Origin: Prorocentrum cordatum
Taxonomy: Eukaryota; Sar; Dinophyceae; Prorocentrales; Prorocentraceae
DNA length: 64,000 bases
Direction of reading: 5' to 3'
Assembly (NCBI GenBank): GCA_963575745.1
Contig: CAUYUJ010014344.1
Coordinates: forward strand, 111,725-175,724
The position numbers and the translations under genes were made by a program. Shown here in pieces: positions 54,223-64,000 of this stretch (its first letter is position 1; each line of letters starts with the position of its first letter). Below the pieces are notes generated by a model. That model did no database searches. It had not been told where the DNA came from and worked only from the letters and a program-made list of their open reading frames with translations.

Positions 54223-54419
54223 AAGCGTTCTCCGGGGGAGAACGGCAGGCGAGGAGTCAAAGGACATCGATCGCCGGGAGTGTCAGCCTTTTTTTGTTGT
54301 TGATTTTTTTCAAGCGAGCTGACGAGCGCCAGCGGCCCACCAGCAAACAGAGCACCGGGGTCACGATGCGATGGCATTTTCTCCGTATGTATCAGCGTGG
54401 CTGTGGGACGTCCATCGGC

Positions 54420-55215
54420 CGTTCTGTCTGCTCCGGGCACCCGTCGTTGCGCTCCGACAACTGCGAGCGGGAGAGGTCCCAGCTCGGCGTTGTTGAACGC
54501 GCGCTGGCTGGCTGGGCCAAGAGGTCGAAGGAGGTCGTGAAGGATCCCGCCCCCCAGGAGGTGCTGCTCGACATGGGCCTCTGGATGACGCAGCATGGGC
54601 GTGGTGATAGCGCCGCCTGCCTGGCGCTGCAGCTGGGCGATTCGGGAAGCATCGAGTTGGCCGTCGGTAACCTGCTGCCGCCTGCCCACGGTGCCCGAGG
54701 CTCGCCGTCGCGCGATTGGGGCGTGATTTTCGCGCCCGCGGAGCTCGGGTTTGTGACCACTGGCCAGGTAGACGACTCGGTGGCGCTGGGTAGCCCGTCG
54801 CGGCAGTGGGCGCCGACGGTGGCGACCGCGCTGCTGGCTCGGGCTTCGCGACGGGCCTTCCAGACAGGCCCCCGCGCTCCCTGCGCCGCCGCCGATCCTG
54901 CGACGCCGCTGTTCCCCGGCTTGGCGCTCGCGCAGTACGAGCGGGACTTTCGCGATTATGTGAAGGAGCTGGGGTGCGCCAAGTTGGGGGTCACTCCGCG
55001 CGCGGTGCGGCGTACTGGTCCGTCTCACGATATCTATCACAAGTACGGCGATCTCGAGCAGGTCAGGCGCCGCGGGCGCTGGGCCGCCAAAAGGAGTGAC
55101 GCGGCACGAGCGCCACGCCAAACTGTTGAAGCAGTGCGCCAAGCTGGACTCACATCAGATCGCGAGGACGAATCGGTCTGCCGACCTGTTCCCCGCTGCG
55201 GTGCTATCTCACATA
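54420..55215 (+). pseudogene. Tyrosine recombinase (DIRS/Crypton-like) pseudogene
   Basis: The frame 54294-55226 has the dinoflagellate recombinase layout: LAGWAKRSKEVVKDPAPQEV, SIELAVGNLLPP in place of the usual RISELLxLxVGDL segment (the catalytic Arg of that box is gone), VDDSVALGSPSRQWA, then VTPRAVRRTGPSHDIYHKYG and LEQVRRRGRWA. After a frameshift near 55090 another frame gives VTRHERHAKLLKQCAKL. The family normally has RYEKHAR there, so the nucleophilic Tyr is His. Loss of both residues and the frameshift make it inactive. Family recognition is from memory of dinoflagellate sequences. Confidence 0.65.
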
Positions 55216-55226
55216 TGAGCTGCTGA

Positions 55227-56015
55227 TTACACTAGCTTCCTTGGCTAACGCCAGGTCGCTGTGCCCGCCCAACGCTCCTGTGTTCTTTTCGTTCTGGCAT
55301 TCTGCCCAGAGACCCACATATGCGCGATGTGGGACGCCGAGCTCGGGAGTTTTCAATGCACGCCGAGTTTCGTCTGTGCCTCGCTGTTCTTTGGACGGAT
55401 GTGATCGGTCGAGCCCTCGGCCATCAAAGAATAGCTCCCTGTCTTTTCGCATTCAGATGTTGTACTTGCGATGCCTATCGCCCCCCGATAGCAATGCCTT
55501 TCGGTTTTACCGACGGCCTGGGGATTGCGGGAAGGCCTTCCTTGAGGCTCTGGGCGCGCTCTTGGATCTTTAAGAGGAAGACACATTGCTTGGGCAAAGA
55601 TTCGCGGGAGATGGGTGTCTGAGAGATCTCTTGCGCACTGCGCGCAGGAGGCCAAAGCCGCCGCAGCTTTGTTCGATCTCGAGCCTGCGATTGCCAGTGC
55701 TTTCGATCACGTCCGGACTCAGTTTCGTTGTCTGGACGTCGGGCCGCCCCGCGCCTAAGCCTTCGGCGGCGCGCCTCGGGCTTTCGGCGACGAACTTGCC
55801 GGGGGCGGCGGGCAAAGTCGAGGCGGCCGCGGGGCAGACAGCGTTTGGAGAGTCTGTTGCTACAGTCTTCGGCGGGATTTAGGATTATGCGAAGCAAGTC
55901 ACCTCTCGACAGAGTCAATCGCATCCTTTGGAAGCCCTGCGGGCTTGCACTCGGGCGCTTCAGGCCTTGGAGGAGTTGGGCGCTGTCATGCTCGAGGTGA
56001 TGTGCGAGGGGCCCC
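55227..56015 (+). other. No firm gene
   Basis: Several overlapping frames of up to 110 codons; Leu/Ala-rich helical stretches (55586-55882) but no recognised domain. Confidence 0.35.
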
Positions 56016-56860
56016 ATGAAGGATGGCGGCGAGGCTGGGGGCCCCAAGGGTGCGCTGGTCGCCGTTGGCCCCAGGTACCTCGCTGAGGCTGCTAGTGCTG
56101 GCAAGGGTGCCCAGCCTTCGCGCTGGGCGCTCGTGCTGTCCTGGTCAGCTTCTGCGGGCGCCTGGTGGTCTCTCCTGCGCCTGCTGTGGCTGGGCGACCT
56201 CGCCCAGGGCATCTTTGGCGGCCGCTACTTCAAATCCTTGTTCGGTCCGTTCCTTTGCATCGTGTGCGTCATGCTGTTCTATCGGCCTGATCTGGTGTTG
56301 GACTGTGTGGCGAGCCTCATCCTTGGCATGGTGGAGCACGTTGCGGACCGCTCGCTGGCCAGTGTCTATCGTCTGGGCTGGCGCGGTGCCGACGCTGTCT
56401 CCACTGCAGCGACCAGGATCCAAGACGTGGCTGAGCTAGTGGTTGTGGCAATGCAGAACGCTTCACCGCATGGGACAATTTCTCAGCGCGCCTCGACCAT
56501 GCCGTTGAGTTCGTCGTGCCAGCAGTTCAGGCGTCAGTAGTTCTGGCTGATACAGTGTTCGAGAAGACCGCAGAGATGGCATTGGACAAGAGAATTCAAA
56601 TGCTTGACAACATCCCAGAGCAGTTGCAGTCAGAGGCAGTTGACATTGTCGAGACCGTTGCCGACGCTATGTTGCCGACGCCGCCGGCTACGACTCTGGT
56701 TGCGTCGCCACCGCGGGTGCTGCTGCAGCCAAAGTACAAGGGCTGGGCCAAATATGCTCTGGCTGCATCGTCGGTGGCTGGGCGCAGCGATATCTCAGAG
56801 GCTGACGCTGCCTCCCGAGGAGTGTCGGTCACTCGCGTTGCGGCGTGTATATGGTCGTGA
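56016..56860 (+). CDS. Frameshifted ORF with a hydrophobic segment
   Basis: 174 codons (56016-56540) continue in another frame (56516-56860). A likely membrane segment spans FGPFLCIVCVMLFYRPD and LVLDCVASLILGMVEHVAD; the second part is acidic and helical (EMALDKRIQMLDNIPEQLQS, EAVDIVETVADAML). The 25-base overlap suggests a single gene broken by a frameshift near 56530. Family not recognised. Confidence 0.35.
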
Positions 56861-56937
56861 GAGCTTTGTTCGAGGATGTGGGTGAGAGGGGCTCGCTGAG
56901 CTTCGCGTGCCCGCCCGCCCGTCCGTTTGGAAAGCGG

Positions 56938-57460
56938 GGTTGGCAGTTGCATTTCGAGGTCGCCGAGGTGGCGACCACGCTGGCCGCGCCAGAACTCGTG
57001 CTGGGATCGCGGCCAGCTGGCCAGCGGCACTGACTGGGGTAAATTTTAAGGACTGACGTGCCCGTGTCGCGTGAAATTGTTGGCACGAGTGCGTTATCAT
57101 CTGCGCAGCCCTGACGGGCCAAGCTCTCCGCAGGGGGCCCCGGCCGGTCTATCTGGACTAGAGCTGTCAGTTACCTCTTTGGGAGGCGGGAGAGGCTGGC
57201 AGGGGAAAGGGGGGGGGCCTCAAGCGCTGCCACCCTCGACCACCACCCGTGGGCAGTTGTGTTTCGAGGCCGCCGAGGTGGCGACCACGCTGGCCGCACC
57301 AGAACTCAGGCTGGGATCGCGGCCAGCTGGCCAGTGGCACTGACTTGGGTAAGTTCGAGGACTGACGTGATTGTGTCGCGTGAAATTGTTGGCACGGGTG
57401 CGTTATCATCTGCACAGCCCTGACGGGCCAAGCTCTCCGCGGGGGTCCCTGCCCAGTCTA
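56938..57460 (+). repeat. ~310 bp tandem duplication
   Basis: 56938-57150 recurs at 57248-57460 at roughly 90% identity (CGCCGAGGTGGCGACCACGC, GGGATCGCGGCCAGCTGGCC, GCGTGAAATTGTTGGCACG, CCTGACGGGCCAAGCTCTCC). The ~97 bases between copies are not duplicated. Confidence 0.9.
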
Positions 57461-58385
57461 GTTGGACGAGAGCTTGTTATATGTTTAATTTGTCTTTTGA
57501 GGTATTCCCTGCTGTGGGGTAGTTACAACAAATAGGTGGTTCCAGTTCCTTCACACAGGGAATTCCTGTTGAAAGCCCGCCGCAAAAGAAACATCTATAG
57601 CCCATTCGCACAGGGAGTTTAATTGTAGTCCCGTCACAACTATAAGCGCCACGTCATGTCTTCAGCAACGGGAGTCTAGCAGAAAGTTTTTGAAACGCAC
57701 AATATTTCAACAAAGAACATCTGGAAGGCCAGTGCGGCAAGTTCCACATTCTTCAAGGAGGGCACGAATTGCAATTGCACGCGCGCCGATCTTGAGGTGG
57801 ATGATAGGGGTCTTCCGATCCCCGAAGGCCGCGGGCCACGAGCTTGAGGCGGCCGTCGCCGCCCTCCAGAGACCGGTCGCTCCGTCCTCGGTCACGCTCG
57901 TGCCTGGAGGCGAGCTCTGCCGCCGGGTGGCGATGACCGTCACAGAGCCGCCTGAGGACCGCGCTCGTCCTTGACATTCTCACAACGGGGGGGTCCTTGG
58001 CTGTTCTCGGCCCTTGGGAGCCCTCGCCGGGCCCCCAGACCGTCCGACTCCCAGAGACCCGCATTGAAGGAGTCAAGACATCGCATGTCTGGGGTGCCTT
58101 CCGCGCGGCCAGCCTGGGCCGCCTGCGATCCGATTCGATGCGATTCGACTCGCGGGCCGGGACCGTTGTTCCGATTCGATCTAGGTCGGCTCAGTTCACC
58201 GGCATCGGCCAGGGCCAGCCGGACCCAGACCCGAGCGCGGCGATACGATTTCAAGTCGATTCCAGGAGGTTCGCTCAAGATCCGTTTCCGATCCGATCCG
58301 ACTTCGCGAGTTTTCAGGAGGGCCGATTGAAAAGGCACTCCGAAACCAGGCCGCTTGGCTTTCGGAAGGGGATCGTTGTTCCTTA
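57461..58385. other. No firm gene; CGATTCGAT words
   Basis: A 94-codon frame (57690-57974) has a plausible but unrecognised segment LEAAVAALQRPVAPSSVTLV. 58120-58320 repeats CGATTCGA and GATCCGAT words. Confidence 0.35.
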
Positions 58386-58390
58386 TTGTT

Positions 58391-60102
58391 CCCAACCATC
58401 CTGTGGTGTTGGGTCCTCGTTTTGAAGAGACAGCGCCCCGCGTTCCCACCTTCCTCCCGCTGCCCCCCTCCCTCCTCCCCCGACTCCCTCCTCCCTGCGT
58501 TTCACCCGCCTAGTACAGCATTTCGTGGCCCTATAGAGTGCTCCGCTGGAGGCCTCAGTGGCAGGGTCCGCATGCAGTTCCACACCCATTTCGGCGCACC
58601 CCTCACACGTTTCGTGGCCCATAAGGTGCTCCACCGAAGGCCCCAGTGGCAGGGTCCGCATGCAGTTCCACCTCCATTTCGGCGCACTCCTCACACGTTT
58701 CGTGGCCCCATAGGGTGCTCCACCCAAGGCCCCAGTGGCAGGGTCCGCATGCAGTTCCACCCCCATTTCGGCACACCTCTCACACGTTTCGTGGCCCCAT
58801 AGGGTGCTCCACCGAAGGCCCCAGTTGCAGGGTCCGCATGCAGTTCCACCTCCATTTCGGCGCACCCCTCACACGTTTCGTGGCCCCTATAGGGTGCTCT
58901 GCCGAAGGCCCCAGTGGCAGGGTCCGCATGCAGTTCCACCCCCATTTCGGCGCACCTATCACACATTTCATGACCCTCTAGGGTGCTCCGCCGAAGGCCC
59001 CAATGGCAGGGTCCGCATGCAGTTCCACCCCCATTTCGGCGCACCCCTCACACGCTTCGTGGCCCCATAGGGTGCTCCGCCGAAGGCCCCAGTGGCAGGG
59101 TTCGCATTGAGTTCCACCCCCATTTCGGCACACCCCTCATATGCTTTGTGGACCTATAGGGTGCTTCACCGAAGGCCCCCTGCGGCAGGGTTCGCATTGA
59201 GTTCCACCCCCATTTCGGCGCACCCCTCACATGTTTCGTGGCCCTATAGGGCCTATAGGGTGCTCCGCCGGAGGCCTCCTGTGGCAGGGTTCGCATGCAG
59301 TTTCACCCTCGTTTCGGCGCACTCCTCAGATGTTTCGTGGCCCCATAGGGTGCTCCACCCAGGGCCCCAGTGGCAGGGTCCGCATGCAGTTCCACTTCCA
59401 GTCCAGCGCACCTCTCACACGTTTCGTGGCCCCACAGGGTGCTCCGCCGAAAGCCCCAGTGGCAGGGTCCGCATGCAGTTCCACCCCCATTTCGGCGCAC
59501 CCCTTGGCAGTGCTGCTGCGAAGGCCCCAGTGGCAGGGTCCGCATGCAGTTCCACCCCCATTTCGGCGCACCCCTCCCACGTTTCGTGGCCCCATAGGGT
59601 GCTCCACCGAAGGCCCCAGTGGCAGGGTCCGCATGCAGTTCCACCCCCATTTCGGCACACCTCTCACACGTTTCGTGGCCCATAAGGTGCTCCACCGAAG
59701 GCCCTTGTTGCAGGGGGCCGCATGCGGTTGCACCCCCATTTCGGCACACCCCTCACACGCTTCGTGGCCCCATAGGGAGCTCCACCGAAGGCCCCAGTTG
59801 CAGGGTCCGCGTGCGGCTCCACCCCCCCATCTGGGCACACCCCTCACACGTTTCGTGGCCCCATAAGGGTGCTCCGCCGAAGGCCCCAGTGGCAGGGTCC
59901 GCATGCAGTTCCACCCCCATTTCGGCACACCTCTCACACGTTTCGTGGCCCCATAGGGTGCTCCACCGACGGCTCTGGTGGCAGCGTCCGCATGGCGTAC
60001 CCGTGCCATTTTTGGCACACCCGTCACACGCGTCGTGACCCCAGAGAGGTTCACAGAGGTCGATACCCACAGCTGCGTTATTCACAACTACACATGGTTG
60101 GG
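58391..60102 (+). repeat. Compound unit 1: ~89 bp minisatellite array with CCCAACCAT / ATGGTTGGG ends
   Basis: Opens CCCAACCATCCTGTGGTG, then ~17 imperfect 89 bp units (58530-60040: CACACGTTTCGTGGCCCCAT, GGTGCTCC(A/G)CCGAAGGCC, GCAGGGTCCGCATGCAGTTC). It ends near 60094-60102 with ATGGTTGGG. Some units are merged or shortened (e.g. 59500-59530). Confidence 0.85.
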
Positions 60103-61502
60103 TCCCTCGCCAGGATAATTATGTCTTTTGTTCCCAACCATCCTGTGGTGTTGGGTCCTCGTTTTGAAGAGACAGCGCCCCGCGTTCCTTCCTTCCCGCT
60201 GCCCCCTCCCTCCTCCCATCTTCATCATCATCGTCATCATCCCCATCATCGTCATCGTCATCATCATCTGTCGTCATCATCATTATCACCACCCATGTCG
60301 GCACACCCCTCACACGTTTCGTGACCCCATAGGGAGCTCCACCGAAGGTCCCAGTGCGTGTGCCCGCATGCGTCCCGCACACTCATTTCGGCACACCCCT
60401 CACACGTTTCGTGGCCCCATAGGGAGCTCCACCGAAGGTCCCAGTGGGTGTGCCCGCATGCGTCCCGCACACCCATTTCGGCACACCCCTCACACGTTTC
60501 GTGGCCCCATAGGGAGCTCCACCGAAGGGTGGGTGTGCCCGCATGCGTCCCGCACACCCATTTCGGCACACCCCTCACACGTTTCGTGGCCCCATAGGGA
60601 GCTCCACCGAAGGTCCCAGTGGGTGTGCCCGCATGCGTCCCGCACACCCATGTCGGCACACCCCTCACAGGTTTCGTGGCCCCATAGGGAGCTCCACCGA
60701 AGGTCCCAGTGGGTGTGCCCGCATGCGTCCCGCACACCCATTTCGGCACACCCCTCACACGTTTCGTGGCCCCATAGGGAGCTCCACAGAAGGTCCCAGT
60801 GAGTGTGCCCGCATGCGTCCCCCACACACATTTCGGCACACCCTTCACACGTTTCGAGGCCCCATAGGGCGCTCCACCGAAGGTCCCAGTGGGTGTGCCC
60901 GCATGCGTCCCGCACACCCATCTCGGCACACCCCTCACACGTTTCGTGGCCCCATAGGGAGCTCCACCGAAGGTCCCAGTGGGTGTGCCCGCATGCGTCC
61001 CGCACACCCATTTCGGCACACCCCTCACACGTTTCGTGGCCCCATAGGGAGCTCCACCAATGGTCCCACTGGGTGTGCCCGCATGCGTCCCGCACACCCA
61101 TTTCGGCACACCCCTCACACGTTTCGTGGCCCCATAGGGAGCTCCACCGAAGGTCTCAGTGGGTGTGCCCGCATGCGTCCCGCACACCCATTTCGGCACA
61201 CCCCTCACACGTTTCGTGGCCCCATAGGGAGCTCCACCGAAGGTCCCAGTGGGTGTGCCCGCATGCGTCCCGCACACCCATTTCGGCACACCCCTCACAC
61301 GTTTCGTGGCCCCATAGGGAGCTCCACCGAAGGTCCCAGTGGTGTGCCCGCATGCGTCCCGCCCACTCCATTTCGGCACACCCCTCACGTTTCGTTTCGT
61401 GGCACATTTCGGCACACCCCTCACGCGTGGCCTCATAGGGAGCTCCACCGAAGGTCCCAGTGTGTGTGCCCGCATGCGTCCCGCACACTCATTTCGGTAC
61501 AC

Positions 61503-62921
61503 CTGGGACGCAAGGCCGAGTGGGGCGCGGAGGAGCGGGAGCACGACCAGGTCGGCGGAGCCTTCGGCCGGATGCCCATCGTGATCCACCTGGGAGACTT
61601 CCTGCAGCTGAAGCCGACGGGAGGCAAGGTTTCGCTCATCTCCAGCTTCGCGGAACTGGCGGCGGCGGGCATTAACCTCGCTCCAGAGTACCAGGCCGTG
61701 ATGAAGATGTTCTGCAACACGCCGCTGGTCTTCGAGCTCCAGGCGTCCAACCGCTTCAAGGACACGAAGCTCCGGGATCTCATGGCGTTCCTGCGCAAAC
61801 CGGGGAAGCAGGTCCCTGCGGCCATCCGGGCCACGTGGAACGCAATGCAGCTGAAACCCGATGACCGCCGGCTCCGGGAGGAGAGGTTCCAGAACGGCCA
61901 CATGATCGGGTCCTACTGGGACACCGTGGCGCGGTGGATGAACATGCGTGCTCAGCGGGACGCGGACGTTCTGAAGAAGCCCCTCTTCCTTGTGCAGGCC
62001 GCCGACAGGTCTGCCCCGACGATGAACGTCAAGGACGCCGCCAAGATGATGAACTGTGCCAACCCGAAGAACACCGGTGGCATGCACGGACTGCTCCCGG
62101 TGCACGTGGGCATGCGGATCCGGCTCCTGGAGGCGCTCGACCTCAAGAACGGCCTCGTCAAGGACGCCGAGGGGCAGATCGTGCACATCGTCGTGGACCC
62201 TCGGGATCGGGACGACGTCGAGAGAGCCGAGAGAGAGGGGGAGAAGAGGATCTACCTGAAGCGCTTGCCGCTGGGGTTCTGGGTGCGCATGGAGAAGTAC
62301 GCGAGCGCGCCCTTCGTGGCCGACCTGCAGCGCCACGACGACAGCCTCACGGGGACCTCGCGGGTCCGCTGGTGTTCATCGAGCCCCGCACGTCGGAGCC
62401 GTTCACCTTCCGCACCTCCAAGGTCACCCGGACGGGCTTCCCGTTCTCGCACGGCAGGGTCATCACCACGGTGGCGTGCCAGGGGCGCACCATGCGAGAA
62501 GGCGACGGGGCGGGGGAACGGCGCTCTGGGGACGGCCAGACCTCGGGGGCGCGAGTAGTCCGCAGCCAGACCTCGGTCTGGTGGACTCTCGCTGCCCTGG
62601 GCCGTCGGCTGCCTGGCGCACCGCTCCCTCGGCCGACATCGCCCAGGCGTGATCCTGGACTGCGGTCGCCACGAGGTCGGGAACGGCAAGAAGGAGGACG
62701 ACGACTGGTGGCTGGAGCTCTACGTGCTGCTCTCGCGCGCCACGCGCCACGAGGACCTCCTGCTCATGCGGGCGCCGCGCATCGAGTTCTTCCTGGCCGG
62801 GCCGCCGGAGGGCTTGCGTAAGCAGCTGGAGCAGTTTGCCGCGCGCACGAAGCGGTGCAGGAGGGAAGCCACGGCCCTCGCCAGGGAGCTTGGCTTCACC
62901 GAGTTTATCCGCGACGCCTGA
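61503..62921 (+). pseudogene. PIF1-like helicase, 5'-truncated, joined to the minisatellite
   Basis: Reads GGAFGRMPIVIHLGDFLQLK (helicase motif III, GDxxQL), then FELQASNRFKDTKLRDLMAF, RLREERFQNGHMIGSYWDTV, NTGGMHGLLPVHVGMRIRLL and LPLGFWVRMEKYASAPF. After a +1 frame change near 62345-62370 it reads GPLVFIEPRTSEPF and GRVITTVACQGRTMREG; after a candidate intron it reads VILDCGRHEVG and LELYVLLSRATRHEDLLLMR, the C-terminal helicase motifs, ending at TGA 62919-62921. Walker A and motif II are missing: the sequence upstream of 61503 is the 90 bp array. PIF1 helicases unwind DNA at telomeres and forks, and dinoflagellates carry many copies. This one is a truncated copy, or its 5' exons lie beyond an intron made of the array. 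Confidence 0.7.
62502..62646 (+). other. Candidate GC-AG intron in the helicase fragment
   Basis: Removing 62502-62646 joins ATGCGAGAAG to GCGTGATCCTG and restores REGVILDCG across two frames. The intron would begin GCGACG and end CCCAG. GGCG is repeated at both boundaries, as is common for dinoflagellate introns, which often use GC at the donor site. Confidence 0.6.
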
Positions 62922-63250
62922 TCTGAGGAGCGGCCCGCCACAGCCGCGCCTTCTCTCGGCTGTCCAACTGTTTGGCCTCGCGCCGCGGACGCCCCGCGCA
63001 CGTCGCTGGGACCCTCTCGGGGCGATCAGCGCACGTCGCCCGAACTCCGCGCTGCGCTCTGCCCAGCGCCTCGCTCGCCCCTCGTCGCTCCGCCCAGCGG
63101 CCAGAGCCATGCGCGCTATGAGTTAGCCAGCAAGCGCTATCTGATCCGCTCAGCGGACGAAGCGCGCGCGTCACTGCGACCACTTCGGGGCGCCCTGCGC
63201 GCGTCGCGGGGGTTGACTGACGCCCGCCGCTGGCGCGTCGGGCGAGAAAG
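62922..63250. other. Downstream of helicase, no gene
   Basis: GCGC-rich DNA with recurring CGCTCCGC/GCGCTC words, no supported frame. Confidence 0.4.
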
Positions 63251-63252
63251 AA

Positions 63253-63435
63253 AGGTCGTCGTCGTCGTCGTCGTCCTCCTCCTCCTCCTCCTCCTCCGTC
63301 GTCGTCGTCGTCGCCGCCGCCGTCGCCGCAGCCGCAGCCGCCGCTGCCGTCGCCGCCGCCGCCGTCGCCCGTCGCCGTCGCCGTCGTCGCCGTCGCCGCC
63401 GCCGCCGCCGCCGTCGTCCTCCTCCTCCCTCCTCC
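63253..63435 (+). repeat. (GTC)n, (CTC)n and (GCC)n microsatellite
   Basis: GTCGTC, CCTCCT and GCCGCC runs in succession. Confidence 0.95.
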
Positions 63436-63708
63436 TTCCTTCCTTTCTCCACGCGCTCCCTCCAGACCTCCTCCGGACCTTTTCTGGACCTCGCACGCTC
63501 CGTGGCCCCATGGGAGGGGGGGGAGGGGGGGTCGCCCCACGCACGTTCCTTGGCCCCATAGGGGGCTTCACCGCATACCCCAGTGACAGCGCACGCACTG
63601 CGTCACTTCCTTATTTCGGCACGCCCTCCACACGCTTCGTGACCCCATAGAGAGATCCACCGAAGGCGATATTAACAACGACGGCATTAACAACTGCATA
63701 TGGTTGGG

Positions 63709-64000
63709 TCCTTCGTCAGGCTAATTTTCCTCTGTTTCTCTTCGTGCAGTCGAGAGGGATGCCCGAATGGGCCCCGTTCCTCATTCAAGGTTTCTCTTGG
63801 CAGGACGTTGGTCGCAGCTGCATCTTATTTTGCCAGCTCGTGGCCAAGGATGTGTTCGATCCGCGCTCGCGCCTACTGATATGGTTGTCGTGTTTCGTGC
63901 GGAGGGCATGCTCGCAGATTGGGCTCTGACCTTGAAGGCAGGATCCGTTCGACGACGGGCAGCAGTACAACACAAGCTGCGAACGATAGTATCACTTGCC
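63709..64000. other. No recognisable gene
   Basis: Lower-GC sequence to the window end; 61- to 64-codon frames without signatures. Confidence 0.4.

Larger units (their letters stand above)
60133..63708 (+). repeat. Compound unit 2: 90 bp minisatellite array plus captured helicase fragment
   Basis: Repeats the opening of unit 1 almost exactly for ~90 bases (60133-60215 against 58391-58475), has a (CAT)n tract (60220-60295), ~13 units of 90 bp (60295-61500, more uniform than in unit 1: GGGTGTGCCCGCATGCGTCC), the helicase fragment, simple sequence, one degenerate unit (63540-63665) and ATGGTTGGG at 63700-63708. In the array the unit length is divisible by three, so frames on both strands are open for hundreds of codons. 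Confidence 0.75.

Noticed and set aside
58391-61500. CRISPR-like array
   Set aside because: Units are contiguous 89-90 bp tandem repeats with no unique spacers, in a nuclear dinoflagellate genome.
60264-62336. 690-codon minus-strand frame
   Set aside because: The 90 bp unit is divisible by three and lacks stops on both strands; the non-repeat part is antisense to the helicase codons.

Overview
The window is nuclear DNA of a dinoflagellate (species not resolvable). The strongest evidence is at 28.1-28.8 kb: a reverse-transcribed, reinserted mRNA that carries the dinoflagellate trans-spliced leader at its 5' end and an A-tract at its 3' end. Supporting signs are very high GC, abundant (GGA)n, (GGT)n, (TATG)n and (GT)n microsatellites, decayed copia elements with dinoflagellate-type pol, a decayed tyrosine recombinase, and a PIF1-like helicase fragment with a candidate GC-AG intron.

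The centrepiece is 1487-17987, a ~16.5 kb DNA element. It has ~29 bp terminal inverted repeats (28/29 match) behind a TA dinucleotide at each end, and subterminal pairs of ~32 bp palindromes. It holds six long intronless ORFs, all on the minus strand. One is a DD34D transposase of the IS630/Tc1/mariner/pogo type inside a 1371-residue protein. Another is an endonuclease/exonuclease/phosphatase (EEP) protein; a third looks like a diverged, active-site-less relative of it; three are unrecognised. The element sits in a host ORF: removing it and keeping one TA keeps that ORF open for 17 more codons. A 128 bp near-perfect palindrome lies within about 30 bp of the midpoint. About 50 exact copies of the 12-mer CCGCAACTGCGG, plus variants at its fifth base, are spread end to end, all in one orientation, in genes and spacers, and none was seen outside the element.

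From 18 to 34 kb the DNA is mostly simple repeats, ~340 bp and ~305 bp tandem repeats built of CCAAGA(C/T)GGCC-type words, a foldback element near 21 kb, and the spliced-leader retrogene. From 34.6 to 44.1 kb lies a decayed Ty1/copia element (about 100 bp terminal direct repeats, gag, protease, integrase, reverse transcriptase, RNase H, all plus strand, many frameshifts; the RT catalytic motif is mutated).

From 44 to 58 kb there are few recognisable genes: small ORFs, a (GGT)n tract, a B-box-like coiled-coil ORF, a tyrosine-recombinase pseudogene that lost its catalytic tyrosine, and a ~310 bp tandem duplication. From 58.4 to 63.7 kb two compound units, each opening with CCCAACCAT and closing with ATGGTTGGG, hold 89-90 bp minisatellites; the second array runs directly into a 5'-truncated PIF1-like helicase gene.
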